A program made the position numbers and the translations under genes. Below, in pieces: positions 1-11,190 of a stretch of DNA of 64,000 nt. The stretch is taken from contig OX387183.1 in assembly GCA_947561395.2 (NCBI GenBank), forward strand, positions 15,675,402 to 15,739,401, given 5' to 3'. The notes beneath the pieces are model-generated. The model had not been told where the DNA came from and ran no database searches. It saw nothing but the letters and a program-made list of their open reading frames with translations. This DNA is from Buxus sempervirens (lineage: Eukaryota; Streptophyta; Magnoliopsida; Buxales; Buxaceae). Position 1 is the first letter of the stretch. Each line of letters starts with the position of its first letter.

Positions 1-686
1 AGGAGAAAAGGTTGGCGGCAGCTCAGTGGAAACTCCCCTATATTTCACGGTGATGTTTTCACCCACTGTTAACACGATCTAGCCATGACTGTCCTGATTT
101 GAAGCCTCTACAACAATTTTTCTATACTTCTACCACCTTAAATAGACGATTTAACACAAATTGAAATTAATCTAATACATTTCATATCACGCCTCAAAAT
201 CTCTTCAATAATCCACGTTTGAAACTAACATTTTTCCACAAACATGCAGTTCGGATAATCCCAGGAAAACAGATCCAATACACAGAGGAAAACGATGCTA
301 CTCACCTGGTTTATTGAGAATTTCTTCTAGCTTCCAACCTTTCCGATAAACGTCTCCGAAAAGAAAGGTTTAATGACTGATGACCTCAGGTCCATAGCAG
401 CATCCAGATCTAATTAAATCTGAGCTCGGCCTTACTCAAAACCCTTGGAATATTTCACCTTCCCCTCGCCATCCAATATTAGAGCTCAGCTTCTGGTTTA
501 TTTCCCCAATCCGAAAATTTTAACCTAGCAGCCTATTTATAGGTTTCGCAGAGGTCCACCCTTAACCAAATTTATTTATTGCTCGCCTTAACTTAACCTT
601 CGAAATTTCATATTTACCCTCCATTAATGTTGAGAGTAATATTAGTTTGGATTTAAGAATTTTAATCACCATTAATTATAATTTAC

Positions 687-3467
687 TGTAGACACCCCAA
701 AATTGCACGATTTTTGATAAATCTTGAAGGAGAGAAATATTTTATTGGAATTTTCAGTTCTTTGCATTGGGTTTGAGATACTTAACCCATTTGAATCCAA
801 AACGGAAAAGGAAAAGACCCGAATTCAATCTTTTGTGCAAAGTCAAACTTTTTCCGGTTGAATTTTGTTGACTTTTGACCCCAGAACATGAAATATTTTT
901 TAAAGCCAGATTTCAAGATAATTTTTCCCGGTAATCAGGTTTTTAGCCATGTTATTGCATAAAAGAATTTTTTGAGATTTTAAATCTTGGCGAATACCTT
1001 GGTTTTAACATATTGAACCTTTTTTTTCCAGACTTGAAAAATCGGAATTTTGCCTAGAACTGGAAAGTTGACTTTTTATTCACTTAGAGTTTGGGTCTGG
1101 AACTATTTTTAATGGATTCAAATGGGGGGGTGTTTGCTTATTTACATGTAATATCTTAAGTAAATGGAGATTAAAAAATACGAGGACATTTACTTAAACG
1201 ATATTACATGTAAATAAGTATTGCCTGTGTTAAAATTTGAAAAAAGAGGCTTTTTTCCTTGTATCCGGCAACTCGATCAGGTCGGATACAAGTGTCCTTC
1301 TTTATATCCGGTGGAAAATGCCAGATACAAGTAGACCTCAGTGTATCCGGCATCATAGACCGGATACATTAAGGTACTTGTGTATCCGGCCTGACATGCT
1401 GGATACGCTAGTTTTACTCAAAATTAGGGTTTTCCAAGAGCTTTTCACTTTTACCATCATATCCCTCATTAAATGAGGGGAAATCTCGAAAATAGCCTTA
1501 GGGTTAAGGTTGGTGGGCTATAGACATTATGTTGTGTCTACCATTCTCACCAACCCTAACTCTAACCTTTGCCTATAAATAGGAGGCTCTTCCTTAAGCA
1601 AATGGCCATTAACTCTTGTTTTGAATTCTCTCCAAGAAGAACTCCAAGAGAAGAAGAAAACCGCTGCGGGATCGCTTCCAGAACCCAGGTAAGCCTCAAA
1701 CTTTTCTTTTATTTTCTGTCTTTACATTCTTAGATCTAGATCTCTTCTTCTACCTTTCTGTAGAATAAGGCCTTCTTTGTGTGTGAAAACCCTTCCCCGG
1801 CTCAAAGTATCTCGAGACTCCCCCTAGCCGTAAAACGTGGAGGCGGGATCTAGGAGAAACGAGACTGGGGAATGACCCTAGCACTAGAACCTATGTAGCA
1901 TAAAGCCTTTTGATTGATTGTAAACCGTTTCATATTCAAAGTACCCTTGATTATCTTAAAGAACCGTGTTTAACGGGGAGAGAGAACAAAGGGAAATGAT
2001 AATGGAACGGAACCCTAGGTTGTTCTAGAACCTTATTTTGATGAATATGTATGCTTGCTATGTTGTTGTATTGATCTTGTATGGTTTCTCACACTTGCAC
2101 ATACATAGTACCATTTTGGCGGGATAGGCTCATATTTGGGGTTTATTGCATTTATTGTGATAAATCTCAAATAAATGGCCTCAATCAATTCTGGAATGTT
2201 TTTAAATGATTTTTCAAAGATTTGTGTTCATCTTGCATGAATGGCACACACTTTATCACAATTTTGAGTTGGTTTTACTCAAAAAGGGCCTAACTGGACA
2301 GCACCTGTACCCTTACTTCGGACGCTCATAACTTCATCGTCCGGATGAATTTTGGAGCGATTCAAGAACCATGGGAAAGGTGAGGCTGTCTAGTTTATGT
2401 CCACGAAAGTTCATAAATTTCTATCAAACGGATTTTTGACACCTCTCTGTCGAAGTTGAGTGGACAGTTCAGGTTCGAATACAGAACTTATCACTTCGAC
2501 GGAGCGCCATGTGTTCGTTTTAAGTCCGATTCGAATGATTTTTGTTTCTGGGCACTCCTTTATGAGTCTATTTTCAAATCCAGTTGGTTTCATAATTTTT
2601 TGACTCCATTTGAATTATTGGTAGCTGATTTACTCAGAACTGCTCAATGGCACTTTTCTGGGTAAATCTGTGATCTTCGAGGCCTGTTCGGGAGACCACC
2701 CAAGGCACATCCGAAGGGATTTTTGTATGTGGCTAGTTTCTTTTGAAAGATGGCCATACAGACTTCAATCACACCAAATTTCGTGGATTTTTCTATGCAA
2801 TTTCCCAAAGTTGCCCACTTATCACTTTTTGATTATCCCCAACAGCAACCTTAAAGGAGCATAACTCCTAGGATTTTTACCGGAATGACTTGAAATTTTG
2901 CATGAGTCCCTTATTTACAATAATCTTTCAAATGGAGTTGGTTTGGATCAATTTAAAATGGGATTTGAATGATTTCCAGGCAAATGGCATTACTTTTACC
3001 GAATTCTCCGGATTTGCCTCAAGTTGGTTTTGAACAACTTTTGCTTTGATTTCCATCTTTTATGATATTCCAGAAGTGATAGTAACATAAGAGAAGATCT
3101 GGAATCCATTTGGATCTTCATGTGAATATATCATACACTTGTTCCTTTTTCAAGGCTTTTCATGATTTTTTAGCAAGCTTCCTATTTTCTTTTAGCATGA
3201 ACAAACACTGGGCTACCACTTCGTGTGGATGAATTGGGGTGCCTAACACCTTCCCCCGTTCATAATCTAATCCCCTTACCCATCTCTGGATTTGATTTTC
3301 AAGTAGGGTTATTTTTATCCTAGAATGTTTCTTTTGTCTCTTTTTTGCTTATTTTTGATCCTTTGGTGTCCATTCTCACCTCAAAATTCTGAATGGTGGC
3401 GACTCTCCCAAACTTCAAGTTGAGCCCCATGTGTTGACGGTGGGTGATTTTTTTCCCGTGTCTCACA
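687..3467 (+). mobile_element. Solo LTR A (2.8 kb, Tat/Ogre-type LTR family)
   Basis: Starts TGTAGACACC and ends GTCTCACA, flanked by a perfect 5-bp target duplication TTTAC (682-686 and 3468-3472). There is no internal gag-pol, so it is a solo LTR left by LTR-LTR recombination. TATA box at about 1573-1580 (CCTATAAATAGG), possible splice donor CAG|GTAAGC at 1689, dyad cluster at 1261-1406, and a PBS-like TGGCGACTCT at 3397-3406. Shares end and internal modules with solo LTRs B and C, which are in the opposite orientation. Confidence 0.88.
1261..1406 (+). promoter_or_regulatory. Dyad cluster of LTR A (ATCCGG-N9-CCGGAT type)
   Basis: Four inverted-repeat sites about 170-310 bp upstream of the LTR A TATA box. 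The site at 1343-1367 is exact CCG-N11-CGG with arms GTATCCGG/CCGGATAC. Those at about 1304-1328 and 1382-1406 keep the N11 spacing with one changed base in the right half-site. The first (1261-1289) has N15. The same arms are used in LTR D. Confidence 0.65.
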
Positions 3468-3880
3468 TTTACGTACTTACATACTTAATTTAAACAAAAA
3501 TTTCAGATTACCCTTTGCTACTCGATAGCCCGAAATCTCCACTCACAAAATTTTAATTAAGCTTATTAGTTAATCTTTTACATAAATACTCACTAAAACT
3601 AGGGTTTTACATGCTCCAATTCACTTGCTTACTTTTGGAAGATGGGTCATACAATAAAGCACATTAGGGAGAGATTAGACATTGAGAAAGATCGGAGTCA
3701 GTTTGAACCCACAGCACCCCATAATCTAGCCAGGCTAGTTGATAATGTTCATCATCATAGGGACACACTCTGGCTTACCATTGGGTGTTATTGGGAGAGA
3801 TGAGAGCAAAAGCAAAATTATGAAACTCTTAATGGAGTACTCTTGTGGAAATGTTGATTTTGAATTGGTCTTTGTCATCG

Positions 3881-6300
3881 TGTGAGACATGGAAATGTCA
3901 TCTAGGATGACTTCCGAATATCGTCACGCGGGGATCGATAAAAATAAGAGTCGCCACCATCCATTTTAAGGTGTGAATGGACACCAAAGGGTTCATAGAT
4001 GTCAAATAGAGCCAAAATAGCTCTAATACAAGGAAAATCCAGAGATTGGGTACGGGGAATTATTTATGAGCGGGGGAAGGTGTTAGGCACCCCCACTCAT
4101 CCGCCTAAGACGGTTACCATATGCTTGCTCATACTAAGAATTGTTTTTCTAACAAAATGGGCAAAAGGGTGCTCACAACAAGCACCATGTATGTGATCAT
4201 TCCACATGAGAAGTCTAATGAGTTTTGACTCTCTTTGTGGATTCATCACTTCTAAAACTTCATGAGTGAAGTGAAATCAAGGTAAAATTGAAGAAAATCC
4301 AGCTAAGGCAAATCTGGAGAAATTAGGTCAAAAGAGCTTGAAAGCTTTGATAAACCATAATTCACCCACTTCAAATCCAAATCAAATGAAACCAAGGCCA
4401 TTTGAAAACTGGTATATAGTTGAGTATATAGTAAAAAATTCAGCTCAATCCGATTCAAAACAAAAGAGAAATCCACATATGAAATCTGCTGTTATAACTC
4501 AGAAAAAGTGTTAAGTAGGCATTTTCAAAGCTCTATTCGTGGAGTTTGGCTCAATAAAAATCCATGAAAATTGGTATGGCGGAAGTATGTAGTGCCATCT
4601 TTCCAAAGAAAAAGACCTCACACCAATCTCTATCCGAATGTGACTTGTGTGCTCTCTTGAACAGGCCTAGAAGACCACAGATAAGCTCTGGACTATGCCA
4701 GCGAGCACCTCTGAGTCAACTGAGCACCCAAGACACAAAACAGATTGAAATCTGCTGAAACTAGTTGGAAAGGAAAATAGACTTCTGAAAGAAAACTCAA
4801 AAACTGGAATCATAGGAAACGGATTAAAACTGAACAAATAGTGCACCATCAAAGCGGCAAGTTCAGCAATCTGGGCTGAACTGTCTTACAAACTTTGAAG
4901 AGATGGTGTCAAACATTGGCTACATGGAAGTGGACGAAAATTTCCAGATATTAAGTAGACACATCCATCTATCACATGTCTTTGAAATCACTCAAAAATT
5001 CATCCGGAAGATGAAGTTATAAGTCTTCCAAGACAGGCCACAGATCTGTCCTGTTTTGAGGTTTTTTGAAGAGGAAACATGGAAACCAGTGCATGTGTGC
5101 ATGTGGATTCGACCAAAACCTCAAAAATCAACAAAAATCTTCTCATGAAGTTCTAAAATTAATTTTTGAAGCCAATGGATTCAGATTTCCCGTAGTGAAC
5201 ATGGAAATCCAAGACCTAGCTCCTTTGATAAAAAAAATGGTGGAAAGTGTGTGTGCAAGTGAAAATTCACTCCCTAGGAGAAGCATGGAATCCTTTGCTA
5301 CTGAGAGCAAGGATCCACATATTTCTCCAAGAGCAAGTGCAAAACATCAGAAAATAGACATCCATAGATCCAAAATAACCACATAGCATGCTCTTCATCA
5401 TTTAAGGGTTCTAAACCTAGAGGATCCATTCCACCTTCCTTTTCCCCAGGCTCTCTCTTCACGTTTTATGGCTAGAGAGGATTCCTAGGTACTTTAGAAG
5501 GGGTTTGGGGTTACAAAAATGCACAAAGGCCTTATACTACAAAAAGGTAGAAGATGAGAGGTTGCTGGAATGTAAAGAGGAAACCAGAAATCTAAAGAGA
5601 GCTTTACCTTAGGTAGCTTGAGCTTTGAGTAGACAATCCAGCAGAGTTTCTCCTCTTCTTGCAGAGCTTCTATGCTTCAAATTGTCAGCCATTTGCAAGA
5701 GGAGGACCCCTCTATTTATAGGCCAAGTCAAGGGTAGAAGAGTCCCAAGGGTAGGCCAAAAAGGCCTTCTAGATTATTCCAATTCTTCTCCAAGGCTTGA
5801 ATTGGAGTAATTCAGCAAGTTTCGGAGGGTGAAATAGGGAGTTCAAGTCCCTAAGAGAGAGGTAATATGCGTAAATAAGGCTCAGAGATCGAGCCATTTC
5901 GCAAATCCCCGAAACAGCCAAAACCGTATACTCAGTGCGGTTTCTACACAACCGCCACTCAAAGTGCGGTTCATGTACAAATTTGACCAAACCGCATATA
6001 TAGGGCGGTTCAATTCAGTTATGCTTTAATTGATTGCTGTCCACGTGGCTTAACGGCCGAAGCTTCGCGAAGCCACGTGGCCGCTAGCGCAACAAGCATT
6101 GATGTGAACCGTGCTGTGTGTGCGGTTGCAACCGCACATACAGAGCGGTTGAGACCAAGATTATAAAAACCGCATACTCAGTACGGTTGGCACCAATTTT
6201 GATTGTTTTTGAATGCTTGACATATGTTAATGCCCAAGTATGACATTTAAAGCCCATTTGAAGGCTCTCTCTTATGGAAGTGTAATTTGGGGTGTCTACA
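3881..6300 (-). mobile_element. Solo LTR B (2.4 kb) inside the NLR pseudogene
   Basis: On the plus strand it begins TGTGAGACA and ends GGTGTCTACA, flanked by target duplication CATCG (3876-3880, 6301-6305). Minus-oriented and homologous to LTRs A and C. TATA box CCTATAAATAGAGG on the minus strand at about 5712-5721; candidate splice donor AAG|GTAAAG at about 5605; PBS-like AGAGTCGCCA (complement) at 3947-3956. Two CCACGTGG G-boxes lie at about 6050 and 6072 in inverted arms. Insertion between NB-ARC codons disrupts the NLR gene. Confidence 0.92.
5922..6188 (-). promoter_or_regulatory. Dyad cluster of LTR B (AACCGC-N9-GCGGTT type)
   Basis: Six inverted-repeat sites 200-470 bp upstream of the LTR B TATA box. 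Five are exact CCG-N11-CGG (5922-5942, 5990-6010, 6107-6127, 6130-6150, 6168-6188). One (5950-5971) has N12. Most have outer arms AACCG/CGGTT, and each regular unit spans 21 nt. Confidence 0.7.
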
Positions 6301-8282
6301 CATCGCCATCCATGGGATGGGAGGAATTGGGAAGACCACTCTTGCTAAATTGGTGTACAACAATAGTGAAACAGAAAATCATTTTGATGTACGTATCTGG
6401 GGGTGTGTTTTTGATGATTTCGACCAGAAAAAGATTGTAGAAAAAATGTTACAATCTCTAAGAGTAAGTCGTCGAGAGCGTGAGGACTTAGCATTGGAAC
6501 CACTACAAATTCTTCTTATAGAAAAATTGGGTGGGAAGAGGTATATGCTGGTATTGGATGACGTGTGGAATGAGGATAGTAATAAGTGGGTAGAGTTGAA
6601 AAACTTGTTGAATTGTGGTAAAAGGGGAAGCACAATTCTAGTCACTACATGCAACACATGCGTGGTAGAAGTCATGTGGTCAAACTCATCACTTTGTGTG
6701 TCAAGTTTATCAGATGATGATTCCTGGTCTGTATTCAAGCAGTGTGCCTTCAAACAAGACCAACAAATTCCAACTCTAGAAGAAATTGGTCAAGATATTG
6801 CAAGTGCAGGGGACTACCTTTTGGCTTTGAGTAGTCTTGGAAGCCTTTTATATGGTAACATCAACGAGGGTGACTGGAAGTATGTTCGAGATAATCAAAT
6901 GTGGAGGGATTTAACTAGAAAGGAACTTGATGTTCTGCCCATACTGAAATTCAGCTACGATAACTTGCCGTCATCCCAATTAAAACAATGCTTTGCGTAT
7001 TGCTCGCTTTTCTCAAAGGATTTTGACATGCCCAAAGAGTGGTTGATCCGCTTATGGATGGCACAAGAACCAATCATCCGACCCTAAATGACGAAGTATG
7101 GAGGATATTGGCAATCACTATCTCAACGTTTTGTCGTCAAGATCCTTCTTCTAAGATGTTAAGGAAGATAACATAGTGAGTTATACAATGCATGACCTTA
7201 TGCACGATCTTGCATAATCAGTTTCAGGGGGCAAGCGCTTGAGGGTCGAAGAAATTGATACTCCCATTCGAGGGTGTGTTGGCACTTACTTTGTAGACAT
7301 TCTCAAGGGTTGTCCGAATCACGTAAATTAAGGAAATTTATTGGTCAAGGAGGAGTTGAAGCATATGCATGGTCAAGTTTTAGGTACCTACGTGTACTAT
7401 GGCTTTCATCAGATTCTCAGGAGCTGTTATGTCACATAAGCAAATTGAAATATTTGCGATTTCTTTTTGTTTTTGGTGAGTCTATTAAGAAACTTCCCAA
7501 ATCAATCATCATGTTGTAGAATTTGCAGACATTATATGTCTTGTGCTGTGGTTTTGAAAAGCTGCCCAAAGATATTGGATAGATAGAAAGCCTTAGACAC
7601 AGAGATATTTTTGGCAATGATGAAATCAAGACATTCCCTGATTCAATATGCAAGTTGACGAATTTGCAGAGTTTGGTACTTGAAGGTTGTAGTGGAATTG
7701 AAGAATTGCCCATGAATATTGGAGAGATGATTAGCCTCATGCAATTAAATGCTAGTGGTTTGGAAAAAATCAAAAGGCTCCCCGAATCAATAAGTTGACA
7801 AATTTAGAGAGTTTGGTACTCGAGGATTGTGATGAACTTGAAGCACTACTAGAGGATATTGGAAATATGGTCAGCCTTAGGCAACTTGAGCTAGATAGGG
7901 TTAATGAGTCCATTTGTATACCATTTGGAGTGGTGGGGCAACTAACTTGTCTTCGGAAATTACCCTTTTCAACCTAGGAAAGGATGGGGATAGATTACAT
8001 CCCAAACTAAGTGAGCTACATGGATTAAACAATCTTAGAGATACACTAAGCATTACAAATCTTAAAAACACAACCACTTCGGAAGCAAAAGAAGCAAAAT
8101 TGGAGGATAAGCAGTACCTAGAATCTTTGAGCTTAGAATTGAAAACAAGAGGTGGTGATGGCAGTGATGACATTGCATTTCTTGAAGCCCTGGAGCAAAA
8201 CCGAAACATACAAAAATTGAGGATAGATGGATATAGGGGTGCCTCATTTCCAAGTATGTTGTTTGCAGAATCGATGAAATAA

Positions 8283-10123
8283 GAACACCAATAAACTCAC
8301 TGATCATTGTCCTTCCTTTTCTCTTTGGCTAGATTGGAAGAAACTAGACACCTACCCTCAATTAAGTAGAAGGTAATGTTGAACACAATAAATATCTTTT
8401 CTTTTCCTTTTATTTTTCAAATTTCCCTCTTACTTTATACTGTTGTTTGGAGTGTTACAGGAAACAAGTTAATTTATCTAGTTTTATGTTCATTGCACAT
8501 CTTAAAGCAAGCACCACATGTTTCCTTTGAAGAAACCCCAAGCCCTAGGGAACCAGGTGCTTATATTGAACAATTGAGAATCTCTCACCATTAATTGATT
8601 GAAGAAGCTTAATGTTAACCGATTGATTGACATCTTTGTTTATTGATTCTTTGTAAAGTTTTTTGCACTCTATATTATCATTTTGTAAATAACTTTGAAA
8701 ATTTATAAGGGTTTTATACTTTATTATAAAGTCATGAAATCAGAATTATATATGTAAACTCATATGGAAATTTTATTTGATTTTTTTACTTTTTGTTATA
8801 GAATTTTGATTCTTGTTATAGCCTTTTGTAAACTAATTAGTAAGGATTTTCTAATTATGGGAATCCCAAAGAAGGGTAACGAATAGAATTATGTTCTTAT
8901 TTTTACATTTTGATTTGATCAAAAGTTGGTTTAAGGTTTTGAATTATCTTTTTCTTTTCATATTTTGACCCTAAATTAAAAATTGGTAATAAATTGTTAA
9001 TACAAAATTTGTTGGAATACCCAACTCTCTAGAACTGGACGCATGGTTAAAAGTGGCACAACATCTATGTCTTGCAAATACCAATTAGTGGGGATTCAAA
9101 AAGGTCATTGAGTTCGTAATTTTTGATTTGTACTTTGCATGATCAACCCCATCCAAATTCGAAGAAGAAAGAGAAAAGAAACAGAAAAACATCGTTCTTA
9201 CTGGAATATGCTAAAATAACAGAACATATAAAAATGGAGAGAACCTATAATAGAAGAAACCCTGGCTAATCTTGTTGGGAACTCTTCTTTTTCTGCAAGA
9301 AGCTAAATAGTTCCCATGGTAAGTTCTACAAGTGGTATATACCAATCTTCTCAACTTTTTTGTAATAATTTTGTTAATTTCACAACTAATATTGTCAAAA
9401 ATAATATGAGCAAAAAATTTCTGTTCTCAAAGTTATAGCCTTTCTGTAAGCAGAGAAAATATTGAAGTTGCACAAATTCAAATGTGCACTATTAGCTACG
9501 AGCTATTTTTTCTTCATAGCCAAGTGACACCAATTCTGTATCTAGAACGGAAAACTTTTAACCTCACATGAAAATATTACAAGCAATGTTTATCAAATAT
9601 TCTCCACCATGAAAGTTTTATATTTAGCTTGTTTCCAATTATTTTCTATAAATAGTAGGTGTGAGGTGAAAGAATTCTATATTCATACGTATAGCTTCTG
9701 ATTGGTTGCGACCAATGAAATGGTCCTAATGCAAAAAATAAAAATAGTTGATATATAAAAAAAAAAATGTATCAAGCATCAAAACAGTCAATTAAGAAAA
9801 GGAAAAGATTTTTGTTTAATAACCCAAAATAAACACAAGCACATTGAAATACCCTTGTAACAAAACAATAAAGGGGCTTTCCTTCACTTTTTTACTAAAG
9901 TACTCTAAACATAGACTTTATCATAAATCCTCATAAGAAGAAAGAAAAATGAACAAATAAATAAAAACAAATGGAGCTCTATAGAAATATCTGATGGCAT
10001 CTTAAGGAATTGCATATAGAAATATTCTATATGTCACTTTCATATTAGGTGCTCTCCACCTGATTAATGTATCAAGTTTTAACCCTAAGTAAAACTTTCA
10101 AACAAAATTTTAAATACATATAT
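8283..10123. other. Non-coding stretch, nothing recognised
   Basis: AT-rich sequence after the truncated LRR end. Short open frames (e.g. 8376-8594) show no domain, no repeat and no recognisable splice structure. I see no RNA gene or complete transposon. Confidence 0.5.
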
Positions 10124-10529
10124 TACTGGGAAAATTGGTTTTTAGTGATGCATTTAAAAACATAATCCTGATTTAGTCACCAAATTCTTGGTAATTGAAA
10201 TTTAGTGATACTTTTTGAAATAATTATAAATTAATGTTGTTTTATTGTTTATGAAATTTTTCCAAAAATGCCCTCAAGATACTAGTAAAAAAATTTTGTT
10301 TCTTATCATCTTTTAATGAGGCTAAGAAGTGTTTTGAGGGCATTTTCGGGAGAATTTTTATATGACACTCATTCTCAATTATTTTCAAAAAGTGTTACTA
10401 ATTTTCAATTAAAAAGAATTTGGTGAATGAATCAGGATTATTTTTGTAAAATAACACTAAAAACCAAGAATTTGGTGAAAGAGTCCGGATTAATTTATAA
10501 AGTAACACTAAAAACCACTTTCTCCAGTA
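10124..10529. mobile_element. MITE-like long inverted-repeat element (~0.4 kb)
   Basis: Outer ends TACTGGGAAAA and TTTCTCCAGTA are inverted repeats. The complementarity continues inward: TGGTTTTTAGTG against CACTAAAAACCA, AATCCTGATT against AATCAGGATT, and AAAATGCCCTC against GAGGGCATTTT. The whole unit can fold back. It has no coding capacity. The target duplication is ambiguous (TA/TTA-like), so the superfamily is not assigned. Confidence 0.6.
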
Positions 10530-10610
10530 TTACTGGTGCTTATAATTTAAGAAATCCAGACGGTTTGGATTTGATCAAATCACATACCCAAATAACACAT
10601 TTTAAATGCC

Positions 10611-11190
10611 CAACAGCCAATTAACTAAACTGGTGTGACAAAACAGAAAAGCTTTTCACTAACTTGAATAGTTGTCGAAGCGAGGCGGTTTCGTGCTGCC
10701 TCAACGTCAAGCTTACATGGTTAATGTTACAAGTGTCCACTACTAGGTCTTCCACTTCAATGAAAAGATTTTTCTTGAATTTCCATTTGGAAGCCTAAAT
10801 AAATATTTGATGCTTAATAATATTCATTAATTAATGAATGAACTGCCATGTAAACCTTTGACAAAGAAATATGTCAATCGAAGAGTTGACCAAGTCCTAA
10901 ATTTCACGACCGTCTAGCGGTGCCCCTAAAACTTTAGATTAAATCAAGAAGTGATTGAGTGGAAAGGGTGCCTACCCTATGTGACAATTCATGTGGGGAT
11001 AAGGATATGCTTTGAATTAAGACAATAACATAGTTGATGTAATGAAATTCATCAAGGTATCCACCATAAAAGGAGACTGTGCGTTTGACATCACAAACTG
11101 TCTTCCCCTTGCTTTTTTTCTTTTTATTCTTCTCATGGGGCTGAGGAGCTTCAAGGAAACAGGTAGGTCTTTCATGGTTAGTGCATTCTA
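10611..11190 (+). pseudogene. Duplicated promoter and exon-1 fragment of the GH17 glucanase gene
   Basis: Starting at CAACAGCCAA, this stretch matches 13387 onward, the promoter and exon 1 of the intact glucanase: same order of blocks, the AATTCATGTGGGG segment, and a TATA-like CATAAAAG at about 11064 (CTATAAAAG in the intact gene). The start codon at about 11136 gives MGLRSFKET and a stop follows after about 18 codons. No catalytic exon follows. It is a 5'-only duplicate, so no enzyme can be made. It contains TTGACC (W-box core) near 10885. Confidence 0.75.

Larger units (their letters stand above)
1..3611 (-). mobile_element. Partial LTR (element I) inserted in the NLR gene, itself split by solo LTR A
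   Basis: Bases 1-686 and 3473-3611 become one continuous stretch once solo LTR A and its TTTAC duplication are removed. The right end reads ...AGGGTTTTACA, the complement of an LTR start TGTAAAACCCT, and directly after it (3612) NLR coding homology begins. A TATA-like CCTATAAATAGG is present on the minus strand near 532-545. No gag or pol is visible, and the left end is outside the window. The LTR identity is inferred from its terminus and its sharp edge against coding sequence. Confidence 0.5.
3612..8282 (+). pseudogene. CC-NB-ARC-LRR (NLR) disease-resistance pseudogene, split by LTR B
   Basis: NLR proteins are cytoplasmic immune receptors. Coding homology starts at 3612 with the end of a CC domain (KMGHTIKHIRERLD near 3640), then VIGRDESKSK. 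A frameshift lies near 3770-3785. Solo LTR B interrupts codons before the P-loop; without it the frame reads FVIAIHGMGGIGKTT (P-loop 6314-6340). Kinase-2 MLVLDDVWNED is at 6545-6577 and RNBS-D CFAYCSLF and LIRLWMAQ follow. The GLPLA motif is degenerate (DYLLALSS). MHD is present (about 7188-7196) after a frame break at 7087. Leucine-rich repeats (LPESI, LTNLQSL types) run to 8282 in several frames. Stops at 7152 and 7215 sit where family members usually carry Gln, as does TAG at 7517. The 5' end lies beyond element I and the 3' LRR end is missing. Clearly non-functional. Confidence 0.9.

Noticed and set aside
1237..1476. 79-codon ORF in LTR A
   Set aside because: Covers the dyad cluster of the LTR promoter; no protein features.
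6379..6753. Minus-strand ORF opposite the NB-ARC region
   Set aside because: Shadow of the NLR coding strand.
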